Shown: positions 19,153 through 28,155, counted from the stretch's first letter. The stretch: 64,000 bases of DNA from Bacteroidales bacterium KA00344 (GCA_001552765.1 KQ959425.1:62001-126000); one strand, 5' to 3'. A program made the numbers and translations. Notes: generated by a model from the letters alone, not told the origin.

Positions 19153-19531
19153 TTACCATTTTTCGACAATCTTTTTCGAAGCATCCAGAACAAAAAGAGC
19201 TATGTTTCGGTCTTCAAAACCAATTCATGCAGTCTCAAAAAAGTCACTTTTGTAAATTTTGCGCTTCATCGTGTTGCGTTAAAGCCTTAACGACAGTATG
19301 ATAAAGCCTTAATCACTATGCGTTTAAGTCTCATTCGTACATCGATTAAAGCCTTGTCGCAATGCCAATAGATACTCAATTGCGAATAACCGAATGGTGG
19401 GCAAAACAGCATTGTTTTAAAACGTTCTGAGTATCAGCAAACTACGAAAATCACTAATTTTACGATATTCAGACAGAAAACAAATTTGTTTCAGAATAAG
19501 CGAATTTTAAAGCATACTTTGTAAATAAAAA
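19153..19531 (+). repeat. Dispersed ~379 bp intergenic repeat, copy 2
   Basis: It is collinear with copy 1: start TTACCATTTTTCGAC, block CAAAAAGAGCTATGTT, cores AAAGCC/AAAGCC/TAAGTC/AAAGCC at 19281, 19303, 19325 and 19348 (spacing 22, 22, 23, identical to copy 1), then GTATCAGCAAACTACGAAAA and the end CTTTGTAAATAAAAA. It lies between the divergent htpG and TetR genes. Confidence 0.8.
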
Positions 19532-19678
19532 TACAAGTCGAAATACGTGTAACTCATGGAGGGTAATCAGCTTAGCAAAGACAAGGAACTATCATTATTT
19601 CTCCGTGAGAAACTATTTTAAAATGAAATTAAATTATAAAAACTATTAAATGCAATGTAGTTTTTTAAACTTTATTGG

Positions 19679-19686
19679 TATCTTTG
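19679..19686 (+). promoter_or_regulatory. -7 box for TetR gene
   Basis: TATCTTTG matches TAnnTTTG exactly, 28 bp upstream of the regulator ATG. Confidence 0.5.
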
Positions 19687-19714
19687 TAAATCAAGTAGAC
19701 AAAGGAGGCTTTTT

Positions 19715-20350
19715 ATGAACAAATCTAACACACCTACAGAATATCGGCAGGAGCTGCGCAGCAAGATTCTCAATACTGCATCGGAACAGTTCCGCACCAA
19801 AGGCATAAAAGCCGTAAAAATGGATGACATAGCCGGCACCCTTTCCATCTCCAAACGTACGATGTATGAGATTTATGAGAACAAGGAACAGTTGCTCATG
19901 GAGACCGTCAAGGAAGATCATCAAAAATTTGAAGACCAAATGCAGGCTTATCTTGCCGGAGGCAAACGAAATGTGATTGACACCATACTTGCCTTCTATC
20001 GCCTGAAGATGAATGCCCTGTCGAAAGTGACTCCACTGTACTATACAGAGCTGCAACGTTACCCTGAAGTTATACAGTGGATGGAACAGAAACATCTACA
20101 ACACGAACACGAAGAACAGTCGTTTTTCCAGCAAGGTATCGAGGAAGGGTATTTCCGTCCGGATGCCGACTATGAGTTGCTGTGCAACGTGAGTACCGGC
20201 ATAATGACCTATATTATGGAAAATCAGCTCTATAAGCAATATGACCTAAAGGAAATATTCCGGAATGTCAGTATGCTTTTTCTGCGTGGGTTGTGCACAC
20301 AGAAGGGAATTTGCGAGTTTGATAGTCAAATGGAAAAGATGGACAAGTAG
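19715..20350 (+). CDS. TetR/AcrR family transcriptional regulator
   Basis: The 211-residue protein has an N-terminal TetR helix-turn-helix (about residues 10-57): ILNTASEQFRTKGIKAVKMDDIAGTL, with SISKRTMYEIYENKEQLL as the recognition region. A helical ligand-binding domain follows. The gene is immediately upstream of the acyl-CoA carboxylase cluster but separated from it by a strong terminator and a promoter. It could regulate itself or that cluster; the effector is unknown. Confidence 0.93.
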   Translation: MNKSNTPTEYRQELRSKILNTASEQFRTKGIKAVKMDDIAGTLSISKRTMYEIYENKEQLLMETVKEDHQKFEDQMQAYLAGGKRNVIDTILAFYRLKMNALSKVTPLYYTELQRYPEVIQWMEQKHLQHEHEEQSFFQQGIEEGYFRPDADYELLCNVSTGIMTYIMENQLYKQYDLKEIFRNVSMLFLRGLCTQKGICEFDSQMEKMDK

Positions 20351-20377
20351 TTTCATAATATATCTTATTTTTTAGAC

Positions 20378-20420
20378 ACAAAGCGTGCCGCAAACAATGG
20401 ATGGTTGCGGCACGCTTTGT
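20378..20420 (+). terminator. Strong terminator after TetR gene
   Basis: The perfect 16 bp arms ACAAAGCGTGCCGCAA and TTGCGGCACGCTTTGT have an 11 nt loop, 27 bp after the TetR stop. Confidence 0.85.
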
Positions 20421-20557
20421 TTGTCATACACAGGAAACCTTAAAATCAAACACATTTTTTCTCCCACGCTCCTATCTTCAAAACATCTTCGATGCTTGGC
20501 TGAATGTTCTATAACAATATTTTAAGTTGTAAATACAACTATATCGAATTTTATTCG

Positions 20558-20565
20558 TACTTTTG
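20558..20565 (+). promoter_or_regulatory. -7 box for the acyl-CoA carboxylase cluster
   Basis: TACTTTTG matches TAnnTTTG. Transcription would begin near 20572, so the in-frame TTG at 20563 lies inside the promoter and cannot be the start codon. ATG 20605 is used instead. Confidence 0.6.
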
Positions 20566-20604
20566 CAATCTATAGATAAACAAAAAGAACAACAAGATAC
20601 AATT

Positions 20605-22170
20605 ATGAGTAAGCAAACAGAAAAGATTAAAGAGCTTGTTGCCAAGCGCGAGGAAGCTCGTCTTGGAGGTGGCGAAAAGGCCATTGAGAAACAGCACGCA
20701 CGTGGCAAATACACAGCGCGCGAGCGTATCGAAATGCTTGTAGACAAGGACAGTTTCGAGGAGTATGATATGTTCAAACTCCATCGCTGCCATAATTTTG
20801 GTATGGAGAAAAAACGTTTTTTGGGCGATGGTGTCGTTACCGGGTCGGCTACCATAGACGGCCGACTGGTATATGTATATGCCCAAGACTTCACCGTGAA
20901 CGGCGGCTCACTGTCGGAAACAATGGCCCAGAAAATATGCAAGGTGATGGATATGGCCATGCAAAACGGTGCTCCGATGATCTGTATGAACGACTCCGGA
21001 GGTGCGCGCATTCAGGAAGGCATCTCTGCGCTGGCCGGCTATGGTGAGATTTTCGAGCGCAACATCCTCGCTTCGGGTGTGATTCCGCAAATCAGTGCCA
21101 TTCTCGGCCCATGTGCCGGTGGTGCCGTTTATTCTCCGGCTTTGACTGATTTTATACTCATGACCGAAGGTACAAGCTATATGTTCCTCACCGGACCGAA
21201 GGTTGTGAAGACCGTGACGGGTGAGGAGATTGACTCCGAACATCTCGGAGGAGCCAGCGTGCACGCCAGCAAGAGTGGCGTGACCAGTTTCACGGCCAAA
21301 ACAGAAGAAGAAGCCATGAAGCTGCTGAGGAAGCTTCTAAGCTACATTCCGTCTAATAACACAGAAGAAGCTCCCCGTGTGGAATGTACCGACCCGATAG
21401 ACCGCAAGGAAGATTTGCTGAACGAAATTCTGCCCGACGACCCCAACAAGGCATACGATATGTATAAGGTGATCACCGCTGTGACCGACAACGGAGAGTT
21501 CTTTGAGGTGCAACCCAAGTTTGCCAAGAACATTATTACCGGCTTTGCCCGCTTCAACGGTCAGAGCGTGGGTATCGTGGCCAATCAGCCTACAGCCTAT
21601 GCCGGCGTGCTCGACGTGAATGCCAGTCGCAAGGGCGCACGCTTTGTACGTTTCTGCGATGCTTTCAATATTCCGATCGTAAGTCTAGTAGACGTTCCCG
21701 GATTCCTGCCCGGTACCGGTCAGGAATACAATGCCGTGATTCTGCATGGTGCACAGTTGCTTTATGCCTACGGTGAAGCCACCGTGCCCAAGATTACCAT
21801 CAACCTGCGAAAGAGCTATGGCGGCTCACACATTGTGATGGGATGCAAGCAGCTCCGTGCCGACCTGAACTTCGCCTGGCCAACTGCCGAGATTGCTGTT
21901 ATGGGTGCTTCGGGAGCTGTAGCCGTGCTGTGTGGCAAGGAAGCCAAGAAAGTTAAGGAAGAAGGTGGCGATGTCAAGGCATTCCTCGCAGAGAAGGAAG
22001 ACGAATACACGGAGGCATTTGCCAACCCGTATCAAGCTGCACAATTCGGCTATATCGACGATGTTATTGAGCCGCGCAACACCCGTTTCCGCATCTGTAG
22101 GGGACTGGCACAGTTGGCCAATAAGCGTCAGAGCCTGCCCAATAAGAAGCACGGGTGTATGCCTATGTAA
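20605..22170 (+). CDS. mmdA: Acyl-CoA carboxylase/methylmalonyl-CoA decarboxylase carboxyltransferase subunit
   Basis: The 521-residue carboxyltransferase has two crotonase-like halves: GGSLSETMAQKICKVMDMA and ICMNDSGGARIQEGI in the first; VDVPGFLPGTGQEYN and SYGGSHIVMGCKQL in the second. The family (PccB/MmdA) transfers carboxyl groups between biotin and propionyl- or methylmalonyl-CoA, fitting the succinate-propionate pathway of Bacteroidales. A biotin carrier is encoded downstream; no biotin carboxylase subunit is in the window. Without a carboxylase or beta subunit nearby, carboxylase and decarboxylase roles cannot be separated. The symbol is by family. Confidence 0.92.
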   Translation: MSKQTEKIKELVAKREEARLGGGEKAIEKQHARGKYTARERIEMLVDKDSFEEYDMFKLHRCHNFGMEKKRFLGDGVVTGSATIDGRLVYVYAQDFTVNGGSLSETMAQKICKVMDMAMQNGAPMICMNDSGGARIQEGISALAGYGEIFERNILASGVIPQISAILGPCAGGAVYSPALTDFILMTEGTSYMFLTGPKVVKTVTGEEIDSEHLGGASVHASKSGVTSFTAKTEEEAMKLLRKLLSYIPSNNTEEAPRVECTDPIDRKEDLLNEILPDDPNKAYDMYKVITAVTDNGEFFEVQPKFAKNIITGFARFNGQSVGIVANQPTAYAGVLDVNASRKGARFVRFCDAFNIPIVSLVDVPGFLPGTGQEYNAVILHGAQLLYAYGEATVPKITINLRKSYGGSHIVMGCKQLRADLNFAWPTAEIAVMGASGAVAVLCGKEAKKVKEEGGDVKAFLAEKEDEYTEAFANPYQAAQFGYIDDVIEPRNTRFRICRGLAQLANKRQSLPNKKHGCMPM

Positions 22171-22207
22171 GTATTAGCTGAAAATTTTGATTTAGGAAAC
22201 AATCAAT

Positions 22208-22357
22208 ATGGATAAAAATATATATGCAGCCATTGCCATGGCACTCTTTGAGTATCAAGGCAACAATGTTCATGACAAGGAACCCGGCGTCATCACCATT
22301 AAGCCTAAGCATACGATGTGGAACGCCAAATTCCTATCATTTACCGCTAAACCATAA
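22208..22357 (+). CDS. 49-residue conserved-looking protein between mmdA and the biotin carrier
   Basis: ATG 22208 to TAA 22355-22357, 37 bp after the mmdA stop and 6 bp before the biotin carrier ATG. The protein begins MDKNIYAAIAMALFEYQGNN and ends SFTAKP. It carries the pattern IAMALFEYQGNNVHDKEPGVITI and a W near the end, resembling the C-terminal tail of OadG/MmdD-type small decarboxylase subunits, but it has no N-terminal membrane helix. Codon use and position argue that it is translated. It may be an assembly or linker peptide of the carboxyltransferase complex (inference). Confidence 0.75.
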   Translation: MDKNIYAAIAMALFEYQGNNVHDKEPGVITIKPKHTMWNAKFLSFTAKP

Positions 22358-22363
22358 GAGAAA

Positions 22364-22801
22364 ATGAAAGAATTTAAATATACCATCGACGGAAAGGAAT
22401 ACAAGGTCGAAATCAGCGACATTAACGAAGAGACAAATGTTGCCAACGTACAGGTGAACGGAGAGGCTTTCGAAGTGGAAATGGAGAAGCCGGCCGAGCC
22501 GGAGAAAAAGAAGGTGGAACTTGGCAAGCCTATGGCTGAAGACAGCAAAGGCGACGCCTCCACAGCTTCTGCGGACAGTGTGGACACGGGCAAAGCCATC
22601 AAGGCTCCGTTGCCGGGTACCATCACTGCCATCAATGTCAATGTGGGCGACGAAGTAAAGACAGGCGACGCGCTTCTCGTTCTCGAAGCCATGAAGATGG
22701 CCAACAACATCGAAGCAGAACAAGACGGCAAAGTGACAGCCATCTGCGTAAAGGTGGGTCAGAGTGTCATGGAAGACGAAGCCCTCGTTGTCGTAGAATA
22801 A
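22364..22801 (+). CDS. Biotin carboxyl carrier protein
   Basis: The 145-residue protein has an N-terminal beta domain (MKEFKYTIDGKEYKVEI), a Lys/Glu/Ala-rich linker (about 40-78) and a biotinyl-lipoyl domain (about 79-145). The biotin-accepting lysine is K111 in LEAMKMANN. It carries the carboxyl group to and from the carboxyltransferase encoded upstream. It lies 6 bp after the 49-residue gene, in the same operon. A hairpin 129 bp downstream probably ends the transcript. Confidence 0.95.
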   Translation: MKEFKYTIDGKEYKVEISDINEETNVANVQVNGEAFEVEMEKPAEPEKKKVELGKPMAEDSKGDASTASADSVDTGKAIKAPLPGTITAINVNVGDEVKTGDALLVLEAMKMANNIEAEQDGKVTAICVKVGQSVMEDEALVVVE

Positions 22802-22929
22802 ATCGATAGTATTTGGCCTATAAAGTCAATATAATTCAATTAAAACGAGATGCTGACCACTCGTTCAGAGAATGATGAACAGATGACGAAAAACATCGCG
22901 TTTTAATTTATAAATGAGTTCAAATGCAT

Positions 22930-22959
22930 CCGATTTTGTGTGAAATCATGCAAAATCGG
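22930..22959 (+). terminator. Hairpin downstream of the biotin carrier gene
   Basis: The perfect 9 bp arms CCGATTTTG and CAAAATCGG have a 12 nt loop. It lies before the next promoter box, so it probably ends the carboxylase transcript. Confidence 0.5.
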
Positions 22960-22981
22960 GTGTGTTTCCAATAAAATTTTG

Positions 22982-22989
22982 TACCTTTG
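22982..22989 (+). promoter_or_regulatory. -7 box for the glycogen synthase-like gene
   Basis: TACCTTTG, an exact TAnnTTTG match, lies 31 bp before the ATG at 23021. Confidence 0.5.
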
Positions 22990-23020
22990 TATTCAAATAT
23001 TAACTTAGGAAAAATGTACA

Positions 23021-23836
23021 ATGGTCAAAAAAAAGGTTTTATTTATTAATCAGGAGATAGCTCCTTATGTACCGGAGTCGGAAATGTCGATCATGGGACG
23101 TGATCTCCCTCAAAGCATGCAGGAAAGCGGATTTGAAATTCGCACTTTCATGCCCAAATGGGGATCTATCAACGAACGGAGAGGACAGCTGCACGAGGTC
23201 ATTAGACTATCAGGCATGAACTTGATTATTGATGATACCGACCACTCATTAATTATAAAGGTAGCAAGTATACCGGTGTCAAGAATTCAGGTGTACTTTA
23301 TCGATAACGAAGATTATTTTCTGCGTCGAAAGGCTATGACAGAAGATGAAAGCGGAATGGAATACCCGGACAATGGGGAACGCGCCATATTCTTTGCACG
23401 TGGAGTTTTGGAAACAGTTAAAAAACTGCGTTGGACTCCGGACATTGTACACTGTCAGGGATGGATGGCGGCTGTAGTGCCTCTTTATATCAAGACGGCC
23501 TACCACGAAGACCCGTCTTTTGCCAAGTCGAAAGTGATTACATCGCTCTTCCATAACCAGCCGAAGACGTCATTGGGAGATAATTTCAAGCGATATGTAG
23601 AATTTCGGAGTGCTAAGGCCGATTTACTCAAGCCTTATGCAGAGAAGTTCGACTTCATGGAGTTAGGCAAGATGGCAATCGACTACAGTGACGGCATTAT
23701 CGAAGCCGGACAGAACGTTAATCAGAAACTGGTAGAATATGCCACTTCGAAGAAGCTGCCGTTTCTTGCAAATCCCGGAAAGGATTATGCTTCAGCTTAC
23801 GACGATTTCTACAATAAGCTTCTTGCTGAAGATTAA
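23021..23836 (+). CDS. Glycogen/starch synthase N-terminal (GT5) domain protein
   Basis: The 271-residue protein resembles only the N-terminal Rossmann half of GlgA: KKVLFINQEIAPYVPESEMSIMGRDLP in place of the usual KVGGLGD loop, PDIVHCQGWMAAVVPLY (the HxHDW-like region), and a C-terminus reading SDGIIEAGQNVN. The GT-B C-terminal half, with the sugar-nucleotide site, is absent. The stop is followed by a new gene, with no sign of a frameshifted remainder. Such short GT5 proteins are known in Bacteroidetes; catalytic activity is doubtful. It is likely co-transcribed with the DUF4270 gene 44 bp downstream. Confidence 0.85.
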   Translation: MVKKKVLFINQEIAPYVPESEMSIMGRDLPQSMQESGFEIRTFMPKWGSINERRGQLHEVIRLSGMNLIIDDTDHSLIIKVASIPVSRIQVYFIDNEDYFLRRKAMTEDESGMEYPDNGERAIFFARGVLETVKKLRWTPDIVHCQGWMAAVVPLYIKTAYHEDPSFAKSKVITSLFHNQPKTSLGDNFKRYVEFRSAKADLLKPYAEKFDFMELGKMAIDYSDGIIEAGQNVNQKLVEYATSKKLPFLANPGKDYASAYDDFYNKLLAED

Positions 23837-23880
23837 AATTATACTTTATTTTACGTACAAAAACTTATACGCGTCACATA

Positions 23881-25404
23881 ATGAACTCAAAGTTTCTTGT
23901 GAGTATAGCTCTCGCCTGTCTTGCCTTTACGGCCTGCGATGACACAACTGATAATATAGGCACATCGCTGACAGAAGGCAACGATGGAGTTTCTGTTCAA
24001 ACCGCTACGTTCGACGTGATCAGCCGTTCCGTTGCTGCGGACTCCGTACTATCCCGCAACATCATCGGACATCTCGGAAAAGTGAGAGATCCGGAGACCG
24101 GCGCCTACATTACGGGGGATTTTATGGCCCAGTTTAACAACCTTGAGAACTTCTCATTCCCTGCACTTGACAGTTTGGTAACCTATGATTCAGAGGGAAA
24201 CCAAACGTTTGGAAACAAGGGAATCATAAAGGCTGACTCATGCGAAATCAGGCTATTCATAGACGGCTATTATGGAGATGACAAGCAAACCATGAAGCTC
24301 ACGGCTTATGAGATGGGCAAAGCCATGAATGAAGACCAATTGTATTATAGCAATTTCGATCCTATCAGCAAAGGTTATATCAGAACCGATGGCGTCAGGA
24401 AAGATAAAGTGTACAATCTCATCGACTACAATGTGCCAAAGGAAAAGCGTGACACCAATTCATATACACCATGCATCACCATAAAACTTGACGAAGCATA
24501 TACTGACAGGAACGCCAAAACCTATAATAATTACGGTGCATATGTGCTCCAAAAATATTACGATGCCCCGTCAAACTTCAAGAATGCCTATACGTTCAGA
24601 AATAATGTGGTGCCGGGATTCTTCTTCAAATTGAGAAGCGGATTGGGAAATATGGCGAAAATTCAAACTTCGCAACTCAATGTTTATTTTAAAAATAAAG
24701 TTAGAAAGGCCTATACCGACAAGAGCAGTGGCACTGCAGTGACAGCATATAAGGACACTATACTCAATCAAGTGGCTGTATTCTGGGGCACTGAAGAGGT
24801 GTTGCAGACAAGTACGATTACCAATGACAAACAAACCATTGGCAAACTTGTGGCTGATGAAAGCTGCACCTACCTGAAAACGCCGGCAGGAATATTTACT
24901 GAATTGACGTTGCCGGTGGAAGACATCTTGCAAGGTCATGCGACTGATACAATCGTTTCTGCCAAATTAGTGTTGCCTAGACTGAACAACAACGTGAGCA
25001 GTGACTACGCTTTTGATGTACCTCAAAACATTCTCATGGTGCCGAAAGATTCGCTCTATTCATTCTTTGAGAACAATAAAATATACAACAACAAAACTTC
25101 GTATGCTGCCAATTGGGCCTACAAAGGGAAGGCTCAGTCTGTCGACAACAGCTATGTATTTCAAAACATTTCAGGCCTGATAAGTGCAATGAGTAATGTT
25201 AAGAACAAGTCGGAGAACTGGAATAAGGTAATATTGGTACCTGTGTCGCTGTCTACCACTCAAATATCCACATCCTATGGAGAAAAAAAGACAATCGTGA
25301 CGAAGGTTAGCAACGATATGTCACTCACCAGCACACGATTGGTAAAAGGAACAGAGACTAACAGCCCCATCAAAATCAGTGTCATATATAGTAAAATCAA
25401 ATAA
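23881..25404 (+). CDS. DUF4270 family lipoprotein
   Basis: The 507-residue protein has a lipoprotein signal (MNSKFLVSIALACLAFTAC, lipobox LAFTAC, Cys 19) followed by the Asp-rich start of the mature protein. Motifs seen in DUF4270 members include an early GTS, LGKVRDPETGAYITGDFMAQF and the beta-rich body. It is probably exposed on the outer membrane. Function is unknown. The gene sits between the GT5 gene and a 42-residue gene, all on the plus strand with short gaps. Confidence 0.9.
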   Translation: MNSKFLVSIALACLAFTACDDTTDNIGTSLTEGNDGVSVQTATFDVISRSVAADSVLSRNIIGHLGKVRDPETGAYITGDFMAQFNNLENFSFPALDSLVTYDSEGNQTFGNKGIIKADSCEIRLFIDGYYGDDKQTMKLTAYEMGKAMNEDQLYYSNFDPISKGYIRTDGVRKDKVYNLIDYNVPKEKRDTNSYTPCITIKLDEAYTDRNAKTYNNYGAYVLQKYYDAPSNFKNAYTFRNNVVPGFFFKLRSGLGNMAKIQTSQLNVYFKNKVRKAYTDKSSGTAVTAYKDTILNQVAVFWGTEEVLQTSTITNDKQTIGKLVADESCTYLKTPAGIFTELTLPVEDILQGHATDTIVSAKLVLPRLNNNVSSDYAFDVPQNILMVPKDSLYSFFENNKIYNNKTSYAANWAYKGKAQSVDNSYVFQNISGLISAMSNVKNKSENWNKVILVPVSLSTTQISTSYGEKKTIVTKVSNDMSLTSTRLVKGTETNSPIKISVIYSKIK

Positions 25405-25405
25405 T

Positions 25406-25534
25406 ATGGCCGACAACTTCTTGGAAAAGCAAAGACAAGACTATGAATTGCGAAAGGCAGCTTGGCTGAACAATAAAAAGCGTATGCCCAAAGTGAAACG
25501 CAAATTGGAAAAGCCTGTTGATGAAAGTCTTTGA
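25406..25534 (+). CDS. 42-residue basic protein downstream of the DUF4270 gene
   Basis: ATG 25406 follows the DUF4270 stop by one base, so translation is probably coupled. The protein begins MADNFLEKQRQDYELRKAAW and ends EKPVDESL. It is rich in Lys and Arg, soluble and probably helical. The stop at 25534 is followed by a strong terminator, so it closes the operon. I recognise no function; its spacing and codon use support it as a real gene. Confidence 0.7.
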   Translation: MADNFLEKQRQDYELRKAAWLNNKKRMPKVKRKLEKPVDESL

Positions 25535-25549
25535 AACCGTATAATACCG

Positions 25550-25594
25550 GAACGCTCTCTGAAAAATCCGTCTGAGGATATTCAGAGAGCGTTC
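25550..25594. terminator. Bidirectional terminator between the 42-residue gene and the helicase gene
   Basis: The perfect 14 bp arms GAACGCTCTCTGAA and TTCAGAGAGCGTTC have a 17 nt loop. It sits between two convergent genes. Confidence 0.8.
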
Positions 25595-25611
25595 TGACTT
25601 TGTAACAATGT

Positions 25612-28155
25612 CTACCCTATCACATTGAATCTTGCAAACTTCAACAGCAATTGTTTCCGTCCGGTTGTATCAAATTCTACGGTGGCTTTGGCGTTCTCAC
25701 CCACTCCTTCCACTTTGATTACAGTGCCTCGACCAAAGCGATGATGTTCTATTATCTGTCCCACCTGCAGTCCTGAGACCGGTCCCTGAGAAGATGCAGG
25801 GCTTGCTGAAGATGGATTTGCCGAAGCAGAAGATATGGAAGAAAACACTCTGCCACCATTGGTCATGGCTTGTGAGACACGTTTCCATCGCCCACTCTGT
25901 TTCAATTTCTGTTCGAATGTTGGAGAGAAAGGGTTTACTGCGGTTTCCGGACGACGTGGGGCCGTTTCCTTAGGCTTAGCATCGGCCATAAACTGACCTG
26001 CCACCGGACGTGAATTCTGCATTCTGTCACTCATCCGTCGATATTCCCTATTCCATGACCCCGACCCCATATACGGGCGATTTATTTCATAATTATCATC
26101 CCAAGGACGGCGGACAGATTCATTATCATTGTCAAACCATCGGCCGGAAGAACGTCCGCTCTCCGTCCTAACCGTGATATATTTTTGGTCAATATCATTC
26201 AAAAAGCGACTTGGATTTACAAAACTATCCATCTTCCCGTAGAGCCATCGCGAGTGCGACCAGGTGAGATAGCAATGTTTTTCAGCACGTGTGATAGCCA
26301 CATAAAGCAGTCTTCGCTCTTCCTCTAATTCCTTTGGCGTTCCCACAGACAGCGTACTCGGAAATATATTTTCCTCCATCCCCACAATAAACACCGTAGG
26401 AAATTCCAATCCTTTGGCCGCATGAATGGTCATCATCGTTAGTTTATCATCGGACCCATCATCGGAATCTATATCCGTCATCAAAGAAACGGTCGAAAGA
26501 TAATCGCTCAATCCTACATGTTCGGCTTGATCATCTTCTCGCTGTCCTTGCACAAAGTCGGCTATGCCCGACAAAAGGGTATCAACATTCTGTCGTCGCC
26601 CATCTCCCTCTGCAGTTTTGTCGGATGCCAAGTCAGCCTTAATGCCTGACTGTTCGATAATTTCATTTCCTAAGGTAAAAGCGTCGGTCGATTTACTTTT
26701 CTGCATGAACCCATTGATCAACGACTGAAACGCAGACAGTTTTCCCAATGTACCTTTGTTCACATCCAACTGAAAATCAATTGGTTTGCATACTACTTCC
26801 CAAAAACTTACATGATATTGTTGGGCTGTATCAATAATTTTTTGCAAGGTTGTAGCACCGATTCCCCGTGTCGGATAATTGATAATTCGGCGGAAAGCCT
26901 CCTCATCGTCAGGATTGACAACCATCCGGAAGTAGGCAATGATGTCCTTGATTTCCTTTCGCTGGTAAAAACTCAACCCTCCATAAATGCGATAGTGCTT
27001 TCCCATATCCACTTCGGGCTTGCGCATTTCCTCCTCAAACGTTCGACTTTGCGCGTTGGTGCGATACAGAATTGCAAAGTCGCTCCATCGGCAATTTTCC
27101 TCACACTTGATGCGTTTGATCTCCCGGCACACCATCGCCGCTTCCCGCTTGTCAGATATTGTTTCAAAGACGGTCAGCTTTTCTCCTTCCTCGTTTTTGC
27201 TGAAAACTTCTTTGGGAATCTGTCTGGAGTTGTGTTTCATCAGTGAATTTGCGGCTGCGACAATGAGCTGAGTAGAGCGATAGTTCTGCTCCAGCTTAAA
27301 AAGTTTAGCTTCAGGATATATCTTATTAAAGTTCAGTATATTGTCTATCTTTGCTCCACGAAACGCGTAGATACTCTGATAGTCGTCTCCTACAACACAA
27401 ATCCGACGATGCTCCTTGGTCAATAACGTTACAATTTGCTGTTGGGCAAAATTGGTATCCTGATACTCGTCTACAAAAACATACTGAAACCGCTCCGCAT
27501 ACTTCTTTCGAAGAGACTCGTCTTGTTGCAACATTCGATAGGTAAGCACCAGCAAATCGTCGAAATCCATGGCGTTTGCCTGGCGCAGTCGCTGTTGGTA
27601 AGACATGTATATCTTATATATTTCGGGCATATTGCGATGTCGGTCACGATTTCTCAAGTCGCCGTCCTCCGCATATTGGCTCGGCATACAGAGCCTATTC
27701 TTCGCCATCGAAATAGCCGAATGTACCGAAGCAGGCTTGTAACTCTTGTCGTCGAGACCCATCGTCTTCACGATATTCTTAATCAACGAGCGAGAATCCG
27801 TTTCGTCATAGATGGTGTAATCCGAATTATAGCCAATGCTTTGAGCCTCCACGCGTAATATGCGAGAGAATACAGAGTGGAATGTTCCCATTTGCAGGTG
27901 TCTCGCCCGCTCCTCTCCAACCAACTGTCCGATGCGTTGCTTCATCTCCCTGGCAGCCTTGTTGGTGAACGTGAGGGCAAGAATGTTCCATGGCTTCATC
28001 CCGTAATGTTCCAAGAGCCAAGCTATTTTGTAGGTAAGTACACGAGTTTTTCCTGACCCCGCACCCGCTATGACCAGTTGCGGACCGTCACAGTATTCCA
28101 CAGCTTCGCGCTGACTGTCATTGAGTTGAGTTAGGAGTTCTTGGTCTGTCTGCAT
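25612..28155 (-). CDS. UvrD/PcrA-type DNA helicase
   Basis: The 847-residue SF1A helicase unwinds DNA 3'-5' in repair and replication. Motifs in order: AGAGSGKTRVLTYKIAWLL (Walker A), FTNKAAREMKQR (Ia), VDEYQDTNFAQQQ (Walker B), GDDYQSIYAFRGA (III), QNYRST (IV), MTIHAAKGLEFPTVFIVG (V) and VAITRAEKHCYLTWS (VI). The C-terminus ends in a Tudor-like fold (VGQIIEHHRFGRGTVIKVEG), as in PcrA, which binds RNA polymerase. A disordered Ser/Pro/Ala-rich linker precedes it. Confidence 0.96.
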   Translation of the reverse strand: MQTDQELLTQLNDSQREAVEYCDGPQLVIAGAGSGKTRVLTYKIAWLLEHYGMKPWNILALTFTNKAAREMKQRIGQLVGEERARHLQMGTFHSVFSRILRVEAQSIGYNSDYTIYDETDSRSLIKNIVKTMGLDDKSYKPASVHSAISMAKNRLCMPSQYAEDGDLRNRDRHRNMPEIYKIYMSYQQRLRQANAMDFDDLLVLTYRMLQQDESLRKKYAERFQYVFVDEYQDTNFAQQQIVTLLTKEHRRICVVGDDYQSIYAFRGAKIDNILNFNKIYPEAKLFKLEQNYRSTQLIVAAANSLMKHNSRQIPKEVFSKNEEGEKLTVFETISDKREAAMVCREIKRIKCEENCRWSDFAILYRTNAQSRTFEEEMRKPEVDMGKHYRIYGGLSFYQRKEIKDIIAYFRMVVNPDDEEAFRRIINYPTRGIGATTLQKIIDTAQQYHVSFWEVVCKPIDFQLDVNKGTLGKLSAFQSLINGFMQKSKSTDAFTLGNEIIEQSGIKADLASDKTAEGDGRRQNVDTLLSGIADFVQGQREDDQAEHVGLSDYLSTVSLMTDIDSDDGSDDKLTMMTIHAAKGLEFPTVFIVGMEENIFPSTLSVGTPKELEEERRLLYVAITRAEKHCYLTWSHSRWLYGKMDSFVNPSRFLNDIDQKYITVRTESGRSSGRWFDNDNESVRRPWDDNYEINRPYMGSGSWNREYRRMSDRMQNSRPVAGQFMADAKPKETAPRRPETAVNPFSPTFEQKLKQSGRWKRVSQAMTNGGRVFSSISSASANPSSASPASSQGPVSGLQVGQIIEHHRFGRGTVIKVEGVGENAKATVEFDTTGRKQLLLKFARFNVIG

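Noticed and set aside
18897-19193. 98-codon minus-strand frame as a gene
   Set aside because: It runs into the dispersed repeat, has no promoter box, recognisable family or plausible signal, and its composition looks non-coding.
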